DNA of 17,514 nucleotides from Bacillota bacterium (GTDB lineage: Bacteria; Bacillota; Clostridia; Tissierellales; Peptoniphilaceae): assembly GCA_023442495.1 (NCBI GenBank), contig JAEZZB010000019.1, positions 1 to 17,514 of the forward strand, read 5' to 3'. The translations under genes were made by a program, and so were the position numbers. Every line of letters begins with the position of its first letter. Positions within the stretch are counted from its first letter, which is position 1. This document shows, piece after piece, positions 14,289 through 17,514 of this stretch. The notes below the pieces were generated by a model that was not told where the DNA came from, searched no databases, and saw only the letters and a list, made by a program, of their open reading frames with translations.

Positions 14289-15293
14289 ATGCCAATTAAC
14301 TTTCAAGGAAGAAGCCTTTTAGGCTTAGCAGATTATACACCAGAAGAAATCAACTATTTAATCGATTTAGGACAACAATTTAAGAATTTAAAGAATACAC
14401 GTACACCTCATAGATATTTAGAAGGAAAGAACATAGTTTTACTATTTGAAAAAACTTCAACAAGAACAAGATGTTCATTTGAAGTAGCAGCTATGGATCT
14501 AGGAATGGGTGTAACATATTTAGATCCAGGTTCAAGCCAAATGGGCAAGAAAGAATCAATCGAAGATACTGCTAAAGTATTAGGAAGATTCTATGACGGT
14601 ATTGAATATAGAGGATTTGACCAAGGTAATGTAGAAGCATTGGCTAAATATTCAGGAGTTCCAGTATGGAATGGTTTAACAGATGATTTCCACCCAACAC
14701 AAATGCTAGCGGATATGTTAACTATAAAAGAAAATTTTGGATACTTAAAAGGATTGAACTTTGTATTCATGGGAGATTGTAGAAATAACGTATCTAACTC
14801 ATTAATGATAGTTTGTGCAAAATTAGGATTAAATTACACAGGATGTGGTCCAAAAGCGTTATGGCCAAAAGAAGAATTAATCGAACAAGCTAAAGAATTT
14901 GCCAAATTACATGGATCAAAAGTTGAATTTACAGAAAATGTAGATGAAGGCGTTAAAGGTGCTCATGCTATTTATACAGACATTTGGGTATCAATGGGGG
15001 AACCAGATGAAGTATGGCAAGAAAGAATTGAATTATTACATCCATACAAAGTAACACAAGAAGTAATTGATAAAGCTGATGAAGAAGTTATTTTCTTACA
15101 CTGTTTACCATCATTTCATGATTTAAACACAACGATAGGTCAAGAAGTTCATGAAAAATTTGGTGACAAATATGACTTAAACGGAATGGAAGTAAATGAT
15201 GAAGTTTTCCTAGGAAAACATAGTAGAGTATTTGATGAAGCAGAGAATAGAATGCATACAATAAAAGCGTGTATTTTTGCTTCATTGAAGTAG
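14289..15293 (+). CDS. arcB: Ornithine carbamoyltransferase, catabolic
   Basis: It splits citrulline with phosphate into ornithine and carbamoyl phosphate. The 334-residue protein shows the carbamoyl-phosphate site STRTR (57-61), H135-P-T-Q, the ornithine-side HCLP motif (271-274, catalytic C272) and SMG (235-237). Position between arcA and arcC marks it as the catabolic enzyme rather than anabolic ArgF. AGGAGG lies 8 bases before the ATG. The next gene starts 19 bases after the stop. Confidence 0.98.
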   Translation: MPINFQGRSLLGLADYTPEEINYLIDLGQQFKNLKNTRTPHRYLEGKNIVLLFEKTSTRTRCSFEVAAMDLGMGVTYLDPGSSQMGKKESIEDTAKVLGRFYDGIEYRGFDQGNVEALAKYSGVPVWNGLTDDFHPTQMLADMLTIKENFGYLKGLNFVFMGDCRNNVSNSLMIVCAKLGLNYTGCGPKALWPKEELIEQAKEFAKLHGSKVEFTENVDEGVKGAHAIYTDIWVSMGEPDEVWQERIELLHPYKVTQEVIDKADEEVIFLHCLPSFHDLNTTIGQEVHEKFGDKYDLNGMEVNDEVFLGKHSRVFDEAENRMHTIKACIFASLK

Positions 15294-15312
15294 ACGGTCA
15301 GGGGAAGAATCT

Positions 15313-16248
15313 ATGACAAAAAAAAGATTAGTTATAGCTCTAGGGGGTAATGCTTTAGGTAATACCCCTGAAGAGCAATTACAACTTGTAAAAGAAACAG
15401 CTAGAACAATTGTTGACTTAGCGGATGAATATGATGTAATTATTGGTCATGGTAATGGTCCACAAGTAGGTATGATTAATAATGCCATGGAATTTTCAGC
15501 TCAAAAAGGTGGAAATACTCCATATATGCCATTTCCAGAATGTGGTGCTATGTCTCAAGGATATATTGGTTATCATTTAACACAATCAATTCAAAGAGAA
15601 CTTAAAAATAGAAAAATTGAAAAAGATGTTGCATGTATAGTTACTCAAGTTGTTGTTGATGAAAGTGATAAAGCATTTGAAAAACCAACAAAGCCAATTG
15701 GATCATTCATGACAAAAGAAGAAGCTGACAAAATAGCGGCTGAAAAAGGATTCATTTTTGTTGAAGATGCTGGTAGAGGATATAGAAGAGTAGTACCTAG
15801 TCCAATCCCTACAAAAATTGTTGAATTAAATGTAGTTGAACAATTAGTAAATTTAGGAGATATAGTTATCACTGTCGGTGGTGGAGGTATACCAGTAGTT
15901 GAAACAGAAGACGGTTACAAAGGTGTAGCTGCTGTTATCGATAAAGATAGATCAAGCTCAAGATTAGCTTTAGATATGAAAGCTGACATGTTAGTAATAC
16001 TTACAGCTGTAGATAGAGTTTATATTAATTTTAATAAACCTGATCAAAAAGAATTAGTTGAAATTGATTCTAACGAAGCAAGAAAATATATTGAACAAGG
16101 ACATTTTGCCCCTGGTTCAATGCTACCAAAAATTGAAGCTTGCTTAGAATTTGTAGAAAATTATACAAATGGAAAAGCTTTGATTACCTCATTGCAAAGA
16201 GCTAAAGAAGCTTTACAAGGTGAAACTGGCACAATAATAAAAAAATAA
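15313..16248 (+). CDS. arcC: Carbamate kinase
   Basis: It transfers the phosphate of carbamoyl phosphate to ADP, giving ATP, ammonia and CO2; this is the energy-yielding step of the pathway. The 311-residue protein has the amino-acid-kinase marks: ALGGNALG (9-16), GHGNGPQVG (about 45-53), the GGGGIP motif (about 194-199), DKDRSSSRLAL and the C-terminal PGSMLPKIEACL. An AGGGGAAG ribosome binding site lies before the ATG. It is followed after 16 bases by the arcD gene, behind GAGGAT. Confidence 0.98.
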   Translation: MTKKRLVIALGGNALGNTPEEQLQLVKETARTIVDLADEYDVIIGHGNGPQVGMINNAMEFSAQKGGNTPYMPFPECGAMSQGYIGYHLTQSIQRELKNRKIEKDVACIVTQVVVDESDKAFEKPTKPIGSFMTKEEADKIAAEKGFIFVEDAGRGYRRVVPSPIPTKIVELNVVEQLVNLGDIVITVGGGGIPVVETEDGYKGVAAVIDKDRSSSRLALDMKADMLVILTAVDRVYINFNKPDQKELVEIDSNEARKYIEQGHFAPGSMLPKIEACLEFVENYTNGKALITSLQRAKEALQGETGTIIKK

Positions 16249-16264
16249 TAGCGAGGATAAAAGT

Positions 16265-17514
16265 ATGAATAAAAAGAAAAAAAATTCACTTTCCGCATTT
16301 TCCATTTTAATAATTGTATTAGCAATTGTATGTCTTATATCATTACTTTTAAATGGAAGTCCAATTGATCCTAAAATTGGAACGGCAGAAGATGGTTCTG
16401 AATTATCAGTTGTTGGCGCAAAAATAAGTGACTTTGTAATGTCCATACCAAATGGTTTTATGAATGCAGCAGACCTTATCGTATTTATTATGGCGATTGG
16501 TGGGTTTATAGGCGTTGTAATGAAAACCGGTGCTCTTGAAGCGGGTATTTATCATTTAGTTAAAAAGATGAAAGGACGTGAAGAAATTCTTATAGGGATA
16601 TTAATGTTCCTATTCTCATTAGGTGGAACTACATACGGTATGGCTGAAGAAACAATAGGTTTCTATGTATTAATCACAACAGCGATGGTCGCTGCTGGAT
16701 TTGATACAGTTGTAGCATTAGGAACAGTTTTACTTGGTGCTGGGGTAGGGGTTCTAGGTTCAACTATTAACCCGTTCGCAACTGGAGCTGCAATGAGTGC
16801 TCTTGAATCATCTGGTGTAAAATCAGATGCAACAATAGTTATGATTCTTGGTGTAATTTTATGGTTAGTTTCATTAGCAATAGCTATGGCGTTTGTTCTA
16901 TCATATGCTAGAAAAGTTAAAAAAGATAAAGGTTCAACAATACTTTCATTACAAGAACAAGAAGATATGAAAGAACATTTTATGAAAGATAGTGGTGTTA
17001 ATCTAGAATTTACAGGAAAACATAAAGCTGTATTAATAGTATTCGCAATATCGTTTATAATAATGATTGTTTCATTAATTTCATATCAGGATTTAATTTA
17101 CCATGGAGACGAAGATGCATTCTTAAAAGCATTTGGTTGGACTAAGTTCTTAACTGGTGAACCACTAGGTAAGTGGTACTTTGCTCAACTTGCTGGTTGG
17201 TTCACATTAGCAAGTATAATTGTAGCAATTTTTGCAAGATTTAGTGAAAAAGAATATATAGAAACTTACTTAGATGGTGCTAAAGATTTACTTTCAGTTG
17301 CTATGATTATTGCAGTATCTAGAGGAATTACAGTAGTTATGGCAGCTACACATATGGACTTATACATATTAGATAAATCATCTAAATTACTAGCTGGTGT
17401 ATCTCCATTTATCTTTACACCTGCATCATACTTAGTTTACTTATTATTAAGTTTCTTAGTACCTTCAACATCAGGTTTAGCAGGTTTATCTATACCAACA
17501 ATGGGTGGATTAGC
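16265..17514 (+). CDS. arcD: YfcC-family membrane transporter, arcD-like, 3' end missing
   Basis: The frame runs from ATG 16265 off the window, giving 416 residues of a protein usually about 470-510 long. It starts MNKKKKNSLSAFSILIIVLA, a basic tail leading into the first helix. Strong motifs are GGTTYGMAEETIGFY, GVLGSTINPFATGAAM, a long hydrophilic loop (about 215-245, DKGSTILSLQEQEDMKE) and VPSTSGLAGLSIPTMGG near the edge. This is the YfcC family, to which the ArcD of streptococci belongs, unlike the APC-type ArcD of Pseudomonas. The position after arcC suggests arginine-ornithine exchange (inference). Ribosome binding site GAGGA at 16253-16257 lies 7 bases before the ATG. Confidence 0.88.
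   Translation, partial: MNKKKKNSLSAFSILIIVLAIVCLISLLLNGSPIDPKIGTAEDGSELSVVGAKISDFVMSIPNGFMNAADLIVFIMAIGGFIGVVMKTGALEAGIYHLVKKMKGREEILIGILMFLFSLGGTTYGMAEETIGFYVLITTAMVAAGFDTVVALGTVLLGAGVGVLGSTINPFATGAAMSALESSGVKSDATIVMILGVILWLVSLAIAMAFVLSYARKVKKDKGSTILSLQEQEDMKEHFMKDSGVNLEFTGKHKAVLIVFAISFIIMIVSLISYQDLIYHGDEDAFLKAFGWTKFLTGEPLGKWYFAQLAGWFTLASIIVAIFARFSEKEYIETYLDGAKDLLSVAMIIAVSRGITVVMAATHMDLYILDKSSKLLAGVSPFIFTPASYLVYLLLSFLVPSTSGLAGLSIPTMGGL

Overview
The window is low-GC, AT-rich DNA with strong GGAGG-type ribosome binding sites. It carries an arcABCD arginine deiminase cluster, a Gram-positive type PurR repressor and a half-size ChrA-like transporter. This points to an anaerobic or fermentative Firmicute, possibly the Finegoldia/Anaerococcus/Helcococcus group (Peptoniphilaceae). 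That placement is inference from gene content and composition; no rRNA or other marker is present.

Layout. Positions 1-1800 (+) hold the 3' part of a chromate-transporter-family gene, a carbon-nitrogen hydrolase, a small membrane protein and a 32-codon membrane ORF. The last ends inside a 53-bp inverted-repeat relic resembling fused IS3-type ends. Positions 1905-3211 (-) hold thymidylate kinase followed by a HAD phosphatase. Positions 3470-4576 (+) hold two uncharacterised membrane proteins, one with a CxPC motif and one of the DUF1361 family. Positions 4570-7030 form a purine module: purR, then a PbuG-like NCS2 purine permease. Each has a PurBox-like operator over its promoter, and the permease has a perfect inverted pair with 16-bp spacing.

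Positions 7098-7351 contain the strangest element in the window: ten 9-bp half-sites of alternating orientation, spaced 26 bp apart apart from one 37-bp step. After it come a LURP-one-related protein and 5-formyltetrahydrofolate cyclo-ligase (+), then a YebC/YeeN-type protein (-), a 71-codon orphan ORF followed by a perfect 19-bp inverted repeat, and an ElaA-like acetyltransferase (-).

Positions 10535-17514 form the arginine region. A solo B3/4 (PheRS editing-like) protein and an AraC-type regulator with two tandem HTH domains are on the minus strand. Divergent from them are arcA, arcB, arcC and a YfcC-family arcD that runs off the right edge. Together arcABC turn arginine into ornithine, ammonia, CO2 and ATP, and the ArcD-like carrier would exchange arginine for ornithine. 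The AraC regulator is the obvious candidate controller. No complete mobile element, CRISPR array, tRNA or rRNA was found.
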